DNA of 64,000 nt from Planctomycetia bacterium. Lineage in GTDB: Bacteria > Planctomycetota > UBA8108 > SXIK01. The notes under the pieces were generated by a model. The model saw only the letters and a list, made by a program, of their open reading frames with translations, had not been told where the DNA came from and searched no databases. The DNA lies in contig SXIK01000219.1 in NCBI GenBank assembly GCA_005772855.1, positions 1 through 64,000 on the forward strand. The letters are read 5' to 3'. Shown one piece after another: positions 20,498-30,475 of this stretch; positions within the stretch are counted from its first letter, which is position 1, and every line of letters begins with the position of its first letter. The translations under genes and the position numbers were made by a program.

Positions 20498-21610
20498 ATG
20501 CCACTCATCCGCGAATACGACGCTGTCAAGGACCTCTACAAGCTCTGCGCCGACAGGGACCTCGTCATGGCCCGCATCGGTTATAGCGACTCGGATCAAA
20601 TTCAGGGGATTGTCCGGGGTGCCGCGTGTTTCGGGCGCGAGCGTGGCCTCAAGAAAGTTCCAATCGGGATCTTCGCGACCGTCGGTCACTACATCATGCA
20701 GCAGCTTCCGCGTTACTTGAGCTCCGATCACAGGCTTCCCTCGGAAGGCGGCGACCCCGCCGAGTACCGGCGCCGCTGCTTCAGGAACGGCCGTCTCGCC
20801 GCGGGCTTCCTGGAGATCCTGACAGATCCTGCCGACAGCGACTTCGGCCACGTCCACGTCACCCATCACTATGACCATGGTCACCACACGCTTCCCGGTG
20901 GAATCGTCTCGCAAAATGAATTGCTCCGGGAGCCCGAGTTCCTCGATCTCTTCTCGAGTGTCATGTTCGACGATACCCATTCGCCGTTCGATCGCAACGT
21001 CGAGCATTCGATCGCCTACAAGAAGCTCCTTGAAGTTTCCCGACGGCGCAAGGTGCTCGAAGGCTGTCTCGAGGAGGTGGCTGCCGGCGGACAGGGGCTT
21101 GAGAAAAGTGACTTCACGGATCCCCACAAGATCGTTGAGTACCTGGACAGAACCGGCTTCGACCTCGTCGTTCCGAACATCGGTACCGAGTCGATCCACG
21201 CCAAGGCAGTGGGCGTCCAGTGGCAAGTGCTCGAGCAGATTCACAAGCTGGGCGTTGGGCACCGTCTGATCGTGCACGGGTTCTCGTCAATTCGAACACT
21301 CTCGGTGCCCGAGCAGCGCCGGCTCGGCGCGCTGGGTGTGGTTGGCATGAACGCGTGGAGCTATATCCCGCAGGCCATCGGGCCGGCACTTCTGGAGCGC
21401 TCGGAGCTCATTCGCAAGTACAAGGATGCACAGAAGGGCTATCCCGTCGGCTTCGATGCCCAGGGCAATCCCCACTACAACCCCTCGAAGGATGCGAACG
21501 TTTTCTTCGGCCCAGTCCTCGATCAGGTGCGCGACCTGAAGGTCAAGCTCATCGCAGAGAGCGTTTACGAGATCCTGAAGAACCTTGGATACGACCGGCT
21601 CGCTGCATGA
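20498..21610 (+). CDS. Class II fructose-bisphosphate aldolase-like (divergent) protein
   Basis: ARIGYSDSDQIQGIVRGAA..., HVHVTHHYDHGHH (HxDH-like metal motif); internal ATG start following MFS stop. Confidence 0.55.
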   Translation: MPLIREYDAVKDLYKLCADRDLVMARIGYSDSDQIQGIVRGAACFGRERGLKKVPIGIFATVGHYIMQQLPRYLSSDHRLPSEGGDPAEYRRRCFRNGRLAAGFLEILTDPADSDFGHVHVTHHYDHGHHTLPGGIVSQNELLREPEFLDLFSSVMFDDTHSPFDRNVEHSIAYKKLLEVSRRRKVLEGCLEEVAAGGQGLEKSDFTDPHKIVEYLDRTGFDLVVPNIGTESIHAKAVGVQWQVLEQIHKLGVGHRLIVHGFSSIRTLSVPEQRRLGALGVVGMNAWSYIPQAIGPALLERSELIRKYKDAQKGYPVGFDAQGNPHYNPSKDANVFFGPVLDQVRDLKVKLIAESVYEILKNLGYDRLAA

Positions 21611-21642
21611 TCACAGGTGGCGGCGCTTGACCGCGGCGACGA

Positions 21643-22392
21643 TCAGTTTTTCCCGAAGAGGAGATCTCCTGAAAGCGCATGCTGGAGGATCTCGTCGCAG
21701 GCCTTTTTGTGCTCCGAATGGCTGCGCCTGAAGATCCGCGTCGTTGCCATCCACACGGGCAAGTAAAGAAACGGCGCCAGGGCGAGCGATGACAGACTGT
21801 ACTTCGCCGTCGTGACCTCTCTCAGCTCGAAACCCGTCTGGAGCAGCATGAAACGAAGCTTGAAATAATCGACGAGATGCACGTGGCCAAGGTACTTCCC
21901 TTGCCAGAGCTGTGTGACCTCGCTGAGGGGTTTCCTTCGAAACGAGAACTGCCCCGAGAGGAGATAGGCGACGCGGGCGCGGAGGCTCACGATGTTGGGG
22001 GTTGTGACGACAAGAGTGCCCCCGGGTTTGAGGACGCGCTCGCATTCTCGCAGGAAGTCGGTCTGACGCGAATTGTGCTCGATCCCCTCACTGCAGAGGA
22101 TCGCGCTCAGGCTGTCCGTTGCGAAGGGGAGCGTCTTCTCCATGTCGACCTTCAGGGCCGGCGCGCCGTGGCCCTTCGTCTTTCTTGGAAACAGATCGGC
22201 GCCGATGGGTTTGAAGCCGGCGGCTCGTATGCCGGGGAAGTTGACTCCGCGTCCCGCCGGCAAATCGAGGCAGAGACCCTTGAGCGGAGCCCTCGACAGG
22301 ATCACCTGGATGTCGTCGTAGGCGTTGGCTTTCCGAAAGAGTCGGGCCCGCTCTTGCGGGGGCGGTGCTGTGACACGGGTTTCAGCCTGCAT
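21643..22392 (-). CDS. Class I SAM-dependent methyltransferase
   Basis: GLCLDLPAGRGVNFPGIRAAGFKPIGADLFP; LSAILCSEGIEHNSRQTDFLRECERVLKPGGTLVVTTPN. Confidence 0.88.
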   Translation of the reverse strand: MQAETRVTAPPPQERARLFRKANAYDDIQVILSRAPLKGLCLDLPAGRGVNFPGIRAAGFKPIGADLFPRKTKGHGAPALKVDMEKTLPFATDSLSAILCSEGIEHNSRQTDFLRECERVLKPGGTLVVTTPNIVSLRARVAYLLSGQFSFRRKPLSEVTQLWQGKYLGHVHLVDYFKLRFMLLQTGFELREVTTAKYSLSSLALAPFLYLPVWMATTRIFRRSHSEHKKACDEILQHALSGDLLFGKN

Positions 22393-22544
22393 GTTGTTGA
22401 GTGCGTACCGATTGCCCGGGCGGGGGGCAAGCTTGCGATAATGCGAACTGGATTATTGGCTTTCCGAAATTTGCTGGAGCCTCCGGGCGACCGCGCGAAT
22501 AATGCTCTTGCCTCGACAGGAACTTGGAGGATTCAAGAGCGCCC

Positions 22545-23003
22545 ATGAAGATTGCTATTGCTGCGGACCATGCCGGCTTCCAGATCAAGGAGGAGCTTCT
22601 GAAGGAGCTGAAGGCTCTGGGGCATGAGACGCTCGATTTGGGCACGCACGATCCTTCACGACCGTCGGACTATCCCGACTTTGCCCAGGCGGTTGGCAGC
22701 GCGCTTCTGGCCGGAAAGGTCCACAGGGGTGTGATTGTTTGCGGCAGCGGCGTGGGAGTGTGCATCGCCGCAAACAAGATTCCTGGCGTCCTGGCCGGCG
22801 TCTGCCACGATACCTACTCGGCACGGCAGGGCGTGGAGCATGATGACATGAACGTGCTCTGCGTCGGACAGCGAGTGATCGGGGTCGAACTGGCCAAGGA
22901 GGTCCTGAGGGCATTCTTGAATGCCCGTTTCTCCGTGACGGAGCCGAGGCACGTTGCCCGGCTCGAGAAGGTCAGGGCTCTTGAGAAGCGGCACCTCAAA
23001 TGA
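22545..23003 (+). CDS. rpiB: Ribose 5-phosphate isomerase B
   Basis: MKIAIAADHAGFQIKEELL ... DYPDFAQAVGSALLAGKVHRGVIVCGSGVGVCIAANKIPGV.A...DTYSARQGVEHDDMNVLCVGQRV. Confidence 0.97.
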   Translation: MKIAIAADHAGFQIKEELLKELKALGHETLDLGTHDPSRPSDYPDFAQAVGSALLAGKVHRGVIVCGSGVGVCIAANKIPGVLAGVCHDTYSARQGVEHDDMNVLCVGQRVIGVELAKEVLRAFLNARFSVTEPRHVARLEKVRALEKRHLK

Positions 23004-23446
23004 GCCACAGAGCCTTCTGGGACTACATAAAGAGTGCTCAGTTTCGGTTCTATCAGGAACGTGACCTGAGCCTTGACCTTTGTCACAATGGCTGGCCGGG
23101 GTGGCTCGTGGGAGCACTTGCGGTCGCCACGAGTGTGGTCTTCCTGCTTGCAATCTTTCACACCATTCCCGCCAGACGCCACGTGACCGGCCTGCTTCTC
23201 GGCCTCGGGTTGGCGGCGGTGTTGGTGGGCGCGGCAACGTCCTACTCGCACTGGAGGAGGCTGGAGGCTGTGGAGGCAAAGCTGATCCGCGCCACGGCAG
23301 GGCCGCCCCCGGCAACCGAGGAGCAGAAGGCGGCCGTGGTGTTGCTGCCTCTATTGCTGGGCACCGCTACGCTTGTCCTGGGGGCGGCAGGCTGTCTCTA
23401 CATGGCGGTTTTTTGGGTCGGCGGGCGGGCAAGATCTGCCGGGTGA
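23000..23446 (+). CDS. Hypothetical membrane protein
   Basis: Start overlaps rpiB stop (ATGA); three hydrophobic segments. Confidence 0.6.
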   Translation: MSHRAFWDYIKSAQFRFYQERDLSLDLCHNGWPGWLVGALAVATSVVFLLAIFHTIPARRHVTGLLLGLGLAAVLVGAATSYSHWRRLEAVEAKLIRATAGPPPATEEQKAAVVLLPLLLGTATLVLGAAGCLYMAVFWVGGRARSAG

Positions 23447-23525
23447 AACGGGCGGAGGCTTCGCCGTCGAGTGACATTTTTCCCAACTTACGGCCCGGCG
23501 CCCGGGGTGATAAGGTAGGGCTTCC

Positions 23526-25421
23526 ATGAGCGCAAGAGAGAAGCCCTCTGCATTGCTCGCAGAACTACTCGAGGTTCGAGAGAGCCTTCCAAGCCTTGAA
23601 CTTGAGTACAAGTCCCTGGTAGACAAAGTGCCGGATGCTCGACGGAACGGCGCCAGAAACCTCGTCCACTACTTGGCGCTTCGTCGACGAGACCTCCGTC
23701 TGCTTCAGCATCGCCTGAGTGCCTACGGGCTCTCCTCTCTCGGAAGGTCAGAGTCCCACGTGGCGGCCAACCTCGATGCCGTGCTGCGCATTCTTTTCCG
23801 TCTGGAAGGCCGCGAGTTTGTGCTTCCGGATGGCTGGTCTCCCGGCCCTTCCCACGATGAGGGCCGTGCGGCGATAGAGGCCCGAACGACCGCTCTCTTT
23901 GGCGAATCTACCGCGTCTCCTTCGGGTCGAAAGGTGCGGATCATGGTCACAATGCCCTCCGAGGCCTCCCGGGACCCCGGTCTCATCCGAGGGCTTGTCG
24001 ACAATGGCATGGACTGCATGCGAATCAATTGTGCGCACGATGATGCTCTCGCCTGGAGACAGATGATCGAGAGCCTGCGGCGTGCCTGCCACGAAACCGG
24101 TCGGAAATGCCGAATCTTGATGGACCTGGCCGGACCGAAACTGCGGACAGGCGCCCTGGAGCTTGGGCCTTGCGTGGGCAGCTGGAGGCCGCATTTGACT
24201 ACCACCGGGGAGTTCGAGGCACCCGCCCGGATCTGGCTGACGCCCGCCGATGCTCCCGAGCCGGCACCTCCCGAAGCTGACCAGGCGCTGCCCGTGGAGG
24301 CACAGTGGCTAGCGCAAATTCAGCCCGGGGAAAGGGTACGCCTTGTCGATCTCCAGGGGAAAGTGCGCCGCTTGCGGTTGATGAACCCCGAAAGTCGGTC
24401 GATTTGGGCGGAGTGCGACAAGGCCGCGTTCGTCTCGAGCGAGACGGAGCTGATAGTCAAGCGCAAGAAGGGTGGAGCGGAGCCCGCCACCTTCGTCTCG
24501 ACACGACTGTCGGCGTTGGCGCCGATGGTGCAGCACCTTCAACTCCAGACGGGGGATGCCCTGATCCTTTCCCGGGATCCAACCCCGGGAACCCCTCTTC
24601 ACCGAGATGCCGAGGGGCACATCCTTGGCGAGGCGCGCATTCCCTGCACCCTCCCGGAAATCTTCCTGGACGTGAGGCCCGGGGAGAAAATCTGGTTCGA
24701 CGACGGGAAAATCTCCGGGCTTGTATTTGAGGTCCGTCCAGAGGCCTTGTGCGTGCGCATTTTGAATGCGCCTCCGCCAGGGAAGAAGCTAAGGGCCGAC
24801 AAGGGGATCAACTTGCCGGAGAGCCACCTCACGCTGCCGGCTCTCACGGCCAAGGACCTTGCGGACCTGGATTTCGTGGCCGAGCATGGCGACCTCGTCG
24901 GGCTTTCCTTTGTCCACCGGCCAGAGGATGTTGAGCAGCTCCAGGCCGAGATCCAGAAGCGCACGACAAGAGACCTCGGGATCATTCTCAAGATCGAGAC
25001 ACGGCGGGGTTTTGGCCGGCTGCCTGCCTTGCTCTTGACCGCGCTTCGTACCGATCCAGTGGGGGTAATGATTGCACGTGGGGACCTTGCGGTCGAATGC
25101 GGCTACCAGCGCCTCGCCGAGGTCCAGGAGGAGATCCTCTGGCTCTGCGAGGCTGCCCACGTTCCTGTGATCTGGGCCACCCAGGTACTTGAGACATTGA
25201 ACAAGAAGGGCCAGCCATCGCGGGCGGAGATTACCGACGCAGCCATGGGCGAGCGGGCCGAGTGCGTCATGCTCAACAAGGGCCCTCACGTCCTGGAGGC
25301 CGTACGGCTTCTCGACGACATTTTGGCTCGAATGCAATCGCATCAGGAGAAGAAGGTTTCACTGCTCAGGGCTCTATCGGTGTCTCGCGGAGACGACCCA
25401 GCGGGAGGCCTTCACGCTTGA
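23526..25421 (+). CDS. Pyruvate kinase-like protein with N-terminal extension
   Basis: VRIMVTMPSEASRDPGLIRGLVDNGMDCMRINCAHD, ILMDLAGPKLRTG, LSFVHRPEDV, IILKIETRRGFGRLP, VGVMIARGDLAVECGYQRLAEVQEEI, VIWATQVLETLNKKGQPSRAEITDAA. Confidence 0.88.
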   Translation: MSAREKPSALLAELLEVRESLPSLELEYKSLVDKVPDARRNGARNLVHYLALRRRDLRLLQHRLSAYGLSSLGRSESHVAANLDAVLRILFRLEGREFVLPDGWSPGPSHDEGRAAIEARTTALFGESTASPSGRKVRIMVTMPSEASRDPGLIRGLVDNGMDCMRINCAHDDALAWRQMIESLRRACHETGRKCRILMDLAGPKLRTGALELGPCVGSWRPHLTTTGEFEAPARIWLTPADAPEPAPPEADQALPVEAQWLAQIQPGERVRLVDLQGKVRRLRLMNPESRSIWAECDKAAFVSSETELIVKRKKGGAEPATFVSTRLSALAPMVQHLQLQTGDALILSRDPTPGTPLHRDAEGHILGEARIPCTLPEIFLDVRPGEKIWFDDGKISGLVFEVRPEALCVRILNAPPPGKKLRADKGINLPESHLTLPALTAKDLADLDFVAEHGDLVGLSFVHRPEDVEQLQAEIQKRTTRDLGIILKIETRRGFGRLPALLLTALRTDPVGVMIARGDLAVECGYQRLAEVQEEILWLCEAAHVPVIWATQVLETLNKKGQPSRAEITDAAMGERAECVMLNKGPHVLEAVRLLDDILARMQSHQEKKVSLLRALSVSRGDDPAGGLHA

Positions 25422-25429
25422 CGGATTCC

Positions 25430-25972
25430 TCACCGCTCGACGCGGAGGTCGAGATCAATGTTCTCAAGTTCTGCCCATGCCTGGAGTCGGCTCCGCAGAG
25501 CAGGAATCAAGACGCCTTGAGGCACCTCGACGTCCATCTCAATTGAGAACATGGGAGTGCCGGTCACGGGGGCATTGGACCGAGTAGTGTCGAGACGTGC
25601 GACGTTGACACGCTCCACGGCAAGCAGCCGGCTGAGCTTGTGCACAATGCCTGGCTGGTCCATGGAAACGGCATCGATGCGGCAGAGGATCGCCGGCGGC
25701 GAGAACCGCCTGGCCTCGGGCCCGGCGACCGTTTCCTTGAGCTTGACGAAAAGTCCAAGCTCCTCTTCGAGGCTCGGCATGTCGGCCCGGACCTTGTTGA
25801 GAGATTCCGTGCCGCCCGTGACGAGCACCATCAGCGAGAACTCGCCGCCGAGAATTCCCATTCGGGAGTCTTCGAGGTTGCAGCCGGCCTCATAGACGAG
25901 GCCGCTAATGCGATCCACGATTCCGGGGCGATCGTTGCCGCTGGCAAGGATCAAGAGCGCGTTGTTTGACAT
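25430..25972 (-). CDS. Tandem ACT-domain protein, GcvR-like
   Basis: MSNNALLILASGNDRPGIVDRISGLVYEAGCNLEDSRMGILGGEFSLMVLV ... DAVSMDQPGIVHKLSRLLAVERVNVARLDT. Confidence 0.88.
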   Translation of the reverse strand: MSNNALLILASGNDRPGIVDRISGLVYEAGCNLEDSRMGILGGEFSLMVLVTGGTESLNKVRADMPSLEEELGLFVKLKETVAGPEARRFSPPAILCRIDAVSMDQPGIVHKLSRLLAVERVNVARLDTTRSNAPVTGTPMFSIEMDVEVPQGVLIPALRSRLQAWAELENIDLDLRVER

Positions 25973-26120
25973 GGGCGACGAGTCCTTATGTTGGGGTGCC
26001 GAGGCTTGTCGGGAAATCAACGACGAAGAGTTCCGGTAAACAGGCAAAGCCTCAATCAAGGCGACTTCGAATCTACTTCCTCTCAATTCTTTCTCGAATC
26101 CATCCGAAAACTAAAGAGGA

Positions 26121-27047
26121 ATGCGGAACATTTTGATAGTTCTCAGTCTATGGCTTCTATCCGGATGCGACTTGACCCTCGGTGCTGGCACGCCAGGGCC
26201 CAAGACAGTCCGACCTGGCACCAACCACAAGGTGCGAGCAGGTGAGAGTCTCTTCGCAATCGCCGAGCAGGCTTACGGGAACGGGATCGAGTGGACTCGT
26301 ATCTGGGAAGCCAATCCCTGGATTCCGGCGGAGGGATACCCCCTCCGGATTGGTGAGACAATTTACATCCCTCCTCGCGACGCTTCCTGGGGCGACCCAC
26401 CGCCGAGGAAAAACTATGCTCTCGATCCTGGGACCGGCTCCTTCGAGGGCCAGGACGAGGACCCCGAAGCTCGCCCGGCCACTGAAATCGCCGCGGATCC
26501 CGGCAACGAAGGATCGAGCCAACCCGGTGGATTAGCCGTCTGGCGCAACCTCGCCTCGAGCGTCTCCTCGAAGACGCTCTTCGGTCATTCGGTTGAGAAG
26601 GCTCTGCTCCTCGGCTTCGGCGGGTTTCTGGGGCACGCCATCTTCCAGGGAATCCTCGTCTGGTTGGCGGCCAACATCACGTTCGTCAAGGAAGCCTCGC
26701 TCAAGAAATCCCTCAGGGCAATCTTTCTCACCGAATCTCTGACGTTCGCAACGCTGGTTGTGCTAGGCGGGGTTGCGATTCTCATGGTCTATCTGGGCAC
26801 AGAGCCCGCCGCGTCGCCTGGCACGAAGCTTTTTCCCACGTTCGAGAGCTATCTTCGAAGCCCCACTGGACTTGGTATTGCCGGCTTCACCGTCCTCGCG
26901 CTCTATGTAACGCTGAGTCTCCGCTTCCTGCCCCAGGTCTTCGCCATTCCGATGGGCCGAGCTGCCACACTCATGGCTATCGCCATCTTGATCCCGCACC
27001 TCACCGGCGCCTACCTCGTGGGGCAGAGAATGGGGATCATCCGGTAG
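26121..27047 (+). CDS. Lipoprotein with LysM domain and C-terminal multi-pass membrane region
   Basis: Lipobox LLSGC; KVRAGESLFAIAEQAYGNGIEWTRIWEANPWI...LRIGETIYIPP (LysM); several hydrophobic segments after residue ~150. Confidence 0.8.
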   Translation: MRNILIVLSLWLLSGCDLTLGAGTPGPKTVRPGTNHKVRAGESLFAIAEQAYGNGIEWTRIWEANPWIPAEGYPLRIGETIYIPPRDASWGDPPPRKNYALDPGTGSFEGQDEDPEARPATEIAADPGNEGSSQPGGLAVWRNLASSVSSKTLFGHSVEKALLLGFGGFLGHAIFQGILVWLAANITFVKEASLKKSLRAIFLTESLTFATLVVLGGVAILMVYLGTEPAASPGTKLFPTFESYLRSPTGLGIAGFTVLALYVTLSLRFLPQVFAIPMGRAATLMAIAILIPHLTGAYLVGQRMGIIR

Positions 27048-27313
27048 GTACCGCGACCCTGGGCTTTTCAGGAAACTGCCGTCAAATCCCCCCTCCCTCG
27101 GACGGGCTGTCGCACACCCGAGTTCGGGGGTTGAATACTGCAGGTCGTCGCCGTCCAGACCGTGCTATTGCACGGACCGGGGGTCCTGAGGACGACACCC
27201 CTGCGCTAGAACGCACGAGCTCTACTGCAAACTGGTCGCCATGCGAAAAAGAAGTCAGAAGGCTGCCTTGAAGGCCGTGCCCGCTCAAGAAGTGTGCATT
27301 TGACAATCCGGAC

Positions 27314-27334
27314 AAGTGCGCCTGGCGCACTTTT
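27314..27334. terminator. Possible bidirectional intrinsic terminator between convergent genes
   Basis: AAGTGCG-CCTGG-CGCACTTTT perfect 7-bp stem with short T-run, located between convergent 26121..27047(+) and 27358..(-). Confidence 0.5.
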
Positions 27335-27357
27335 GTGCGGGACGGTGGTGTTGCTCT

Positions 27358-29634
27358 CTACTCCTGGAAGTCGCCGAGTTTCTTTCGCAGAGTGTTGCGG
27401 TGGATTCCGAGGAGGTCGGCGGCCTGGAGGCGTACGCCCTTCACCCTGGTAAGAGCGCGCCGGATCAAGACGTCCTCAACGACGGTCATGGTCTTGTCCC
27501 AGATTTCACCGTCAGGCGGTGGCGAGCCGAAGAGCCCGTCCATGTAGTGCTGGACGGCTTCCGTGAGCGACTGCGGACCCATGGGTGCCAGCCTCGCCTC
27601 ACGGCTGGCGGTCGTCATCGGCCGATCCAGGATTCCGAGGAAGTCAGCAGGCAGGATCAACTCCCCATCGCTTAGAACTACAGCCCGCTCCACGGCGTTC
27701 TCGAGCTCCCGTACATTGCCTGGCCAGTAGTGGCGAAGCAGCACTCGTAGGGCCTCGGGAGACAGCTTCAGATCCCGGAGCCCATTTTCCTTCTGGAATT
27801 TCTCGAGGAAGTGCTCTGCCAGGACCCTGATGTCCTCGGGCCGTTCCCGGAGCGGCGGCACCGAGATGGGGACGACGTTCAAGCGGTAGTAAAGGTCCTC
27901 CCGAAACTTCTTCTCCGCAATGAGCTGCTCCAGGTCTTGATGTGTCGCGGCGATGATTCGCACGTCCACCTTGACTGCGGACTCGGCGCCGACAGCTTCC
28001 ACCTCTCGCTCCTGGAGCACACGAAGGATCTTGGCTTGTAGCTGCTGGCTCATGTCGCCGATCTCGTCGAGGAAGATCGTGCCGCCGTCAGCGAGAATGA
28101 ACTTGCCCTTGCGGTCCGACACCGCCCCGGTGAAGGAACCCTTCAAGTGCCCGAAAAGCTCCCCTTCGAGGAGCTGCTCCGGGATGGCGGCGCAGTTTAC
28201 ACGTACAAAAGGCCTGTCCTTCCGCGGGCTGTTGAAGTGAATCGCGTGCGCGATGAGCTCCTTGCCCGTGCCGCTCTCGCCTCGAATCAGCACCGTCGAG
28301 CGCGTCGGGGCCACGTTCGTGACGATCGCGAAAACCTTCTGCATGGCCGGGCTGGAGCCGATGATATTGTCGAACTGATAGCGAGTCACGAGCTCGCGGC
28401 GGAGCATTTTGTTCTCACGGACGAGCGCTTCCTTCTCCTTGGCCACGCCCCTGTAGATCTTCACGGCCTGCGACAGTGTGCTCGCCACAATCTGGAGAAG
28501 GTCCAGGTCTTCGTCGAACTCGGAGTCGCCCGGGAACGTCTTCACGGCGCCAAGCACGCCGACCACCGCATTTTCGAGCAGGATCGGCACGGCAAGGAAA
28601 GAGAGCTGCTCCTCCTGGGGGTGTATTGCGCCCGTGCGGCCGAGAAAGGCAGGGTCGAGGCTGATGTCCTTCGCTCCGTAAGGCTTCCCGGTGCGAAAGA
28701 CCGTTCCCATGATGCCTTCACCCTTTTGGTACTTTCCCTTCGCGATCTGCTCCGAAGTCAACGCGTAGGCCACCTCGATGGACAGCTCCTCAGTCTCCGG
28801 GTCGACCAGCACCAGAAAGCCTCTCGTGAGCTGATTCCTGCGGGAAAGGATTTCCATCACATTCTTGAAGAGCTCCTCGAGGTCCAGCGCCGAGCCCAGG
28901 GCCTGGCTGAGCTCCAGCAGGGTCTCGTCCTGACGCACCTTGCGCTGGAGTCTGTCGAAGAACTTTGCATTCTCGAGGATCTGCGCCGCCTGCGTACCGA
29001 CGATTGTGAGGAGTTGCTCGTCCTCGCTCGTGAAATTGCCGGGGCGGGTACTGTCGACGCTGATCACGCCCATGACCTTGCGGTTCAACACCATCGGCAC
29101 GGCCATCTCACTCTGGATGTGCTCCTTGACCATGACGTAGCGAGAGTCGCGACCCACCTCAGGTATGTTCAAGGGCTTCCCGTGGAGCGCCACCCACCCC
29201 GTGATGCCTTGACCGACTTTCAGCACAACCTCTTCCCCAACGTTGGCGCCAAGCCCCCGGGAGGCGACGATCTTGAGACGGCGATCGTCCGAAAGAAGAA
29301 TCACCGAGCCCGTCGTGGCGCCCGTGTAGCGGATGCTGAGATCGAGGATCAGCTCGATGAGCCGGCCGGGTTCAAGGGTAGAGTTGAGTGCGAGGCAAAT
29401 CTCCTGAATGATCGCCAGACGGTTATCGAGCTTCCTGGGACCCTCTCCGTCAGAACGGCCAGTGCTCGAGGGGCCGGCGGCCGGGGGCTCTTCGGAAACC
29501 GACCGTTCTGTCGGGGGGACAAAGGGCGGTTTTGAGGGTTTAGAGGAACGCTCACTGAGTGTCATGGTGATCTCGGCGGCAGGCGAGGCGGGCTTTGGGT
29601 CTATAGTCTGTGCGTGAAGTTTCTCGAATTGCAC
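27358..29634 (-). CDS. Sigma-54-dependent transcriptional activator with two GAF domains and Fis-type HTH
   Basis: [16 protein letters not shown] (Walker A), [77 protein letters not shown]-terminal HTH; start uncertain. Confidence 0.95.
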   Translation of the reverse strand: MQFEKLHAQTIDPKPASPAAEITMTLSERSSKPSKPPFVPPTERSVSEEPPAAGPSSTGRSDGEGPRKLDNRLAIIQEICLALNSTLEPGRLIELILDLSIRYTGATTGSVILLSDDRRLKIVASRGLGANVGEEVVLKVGQGITGWVALHGKPLNIPEVGRDSRYVMVKEHIQSEMAVPMVLNRKVMGVISVDSTRPGNFTSEDEQLLTIVGTQAAQILENAKFFDRLQRKVRQDETLLELSQALGSALDLEELFKNVMEILSRRNQLTRGFLVLVDPETEELSIEVAYALTSEQIAKGKYQKGEGIMGTVFRTGKPYGAKDISLDPAFLGRTGAIHPQEEQLSFLAVPILLENAVVGVLGAVKTFPGDSEFDEDLDLLQIVASTLSQAVKIYRGVAKEKEALVRENKMLRRELVTRYQFDNIIGSSPAMQKVFAIVTNVAPTRSTVLIRGESGTGKELIAHAIHFNSPRKDRPFVRVNCAAIPEQLLEGELFGHLKGSFTGAVSDRKGKFILADGGTIFLDEIGDMSQQLQAKILRVLQEREVEAVGAESAVKVDVRIIAATHQDLEQLIAEKKFREDLYYRLNVVPISVPPLRERPEDIRVLAEHFLEKFQKENGLRDLKLSPEALRVLLRHYWPGNVRELENAVERAVVLSDGELILPADFLGILDRPMTTASREARLAPMGPQSLTEAVQHYMDGLFGSPPPDGEIWDKTMTVVEDVLIRRALTRVKGVRLQAADLLGIHRNTLRKKLGDFQE

Positions 29635-29853
29635 TGAATATTAGCACGAGCGCTCTCGGATGTCACTGCCGCTGAGTCAAAGAACACAAAATGAGCGGTG
29701 GTTGGGGCGGTCGACTCGCCATCGCACGCGATTTGACGGAGGAGCGGCGGGATCTGATATTCCGGGGCTTCTTTTCCGTGACAAAAAAAGGAAGGCGGCT
29801 GGGGAGTCTTCTCTGGTTCAAACCCAGGCCAGCACGGACGGTACTGCAAAGAT

Positions 29854-30157
29854 GTGGACTCCTCGCGGGGGAGGGAGACCTCCCCCACACCTGCCGCCTG
29901 GCCTCGTCCCCTCAGGTTGCACGCTGCGCGTGCGCCTCAGGGCCAGGCTCTCGGGAGCCGCCCGCTGTCGCTGGGCGCCGGCTCTCCCCCGAGCCGTTTG
30001 CGGCTGCGCCAACTCGCTGCAAAACCCTCGGCGGCGACCGCTTCGCGGTTCCGCTGCCTCCGCGAGTGTCGGGACTCCCACCCCGGTCGCCCTGGAGGAC
30101 GCCGATGGTGGGGAAGCGTTGGCCAGGATCTCCCAATCATGACCGTGCACACGATAT
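29854..30157 (+). repeat. Hybrid long-form repeat, copy C (type II ends, type I-like interior)
   Basis: Left TCGCGGGGGAGGGAGACCTCCCCCAC; interior GGTTGCACGCTGCGCGTGCGCCTCAGGGCCAGGCTCTCGGGAGCCGCC shared with copy D and CGCCAACTCGCTGCAAAACCCTCGGCG resembling type I; tail GCCGATGGTGGGGAAGCGTTGGCCAGGATCTCCCAATCATGACCG as in type II. Confidence 0.85.
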
Positions 30158-30475
30158 GCAATCGTGCCAGGTCTCGGAAGGATTTCATTTTTGGAGCTTG
30201 CCTCATTCAAATCAGACCGGAGAATGGCGCCCAGACACGTTCTTGCAGTATTCAGTCCGCGCCGTGTCAGAGGAAAATTTGGTCTCGGAATAACCCTCAA
30301 GCTGCCGGGTTCACTTCTTATTCCCCTTCTCCGCGTGTGTCTCAAGTCGTTTTGGTTGCCAGCCAGAGCGCGATAGCTGTCCATCGGAGGTGTCAAGCGC
30401 TAAGTCGCCTCCATGACAACCTTCTTGCAGCAGACCGCGCTGGCTCCAGGATTTTCGTAAGAAATTGTGAGTGGT

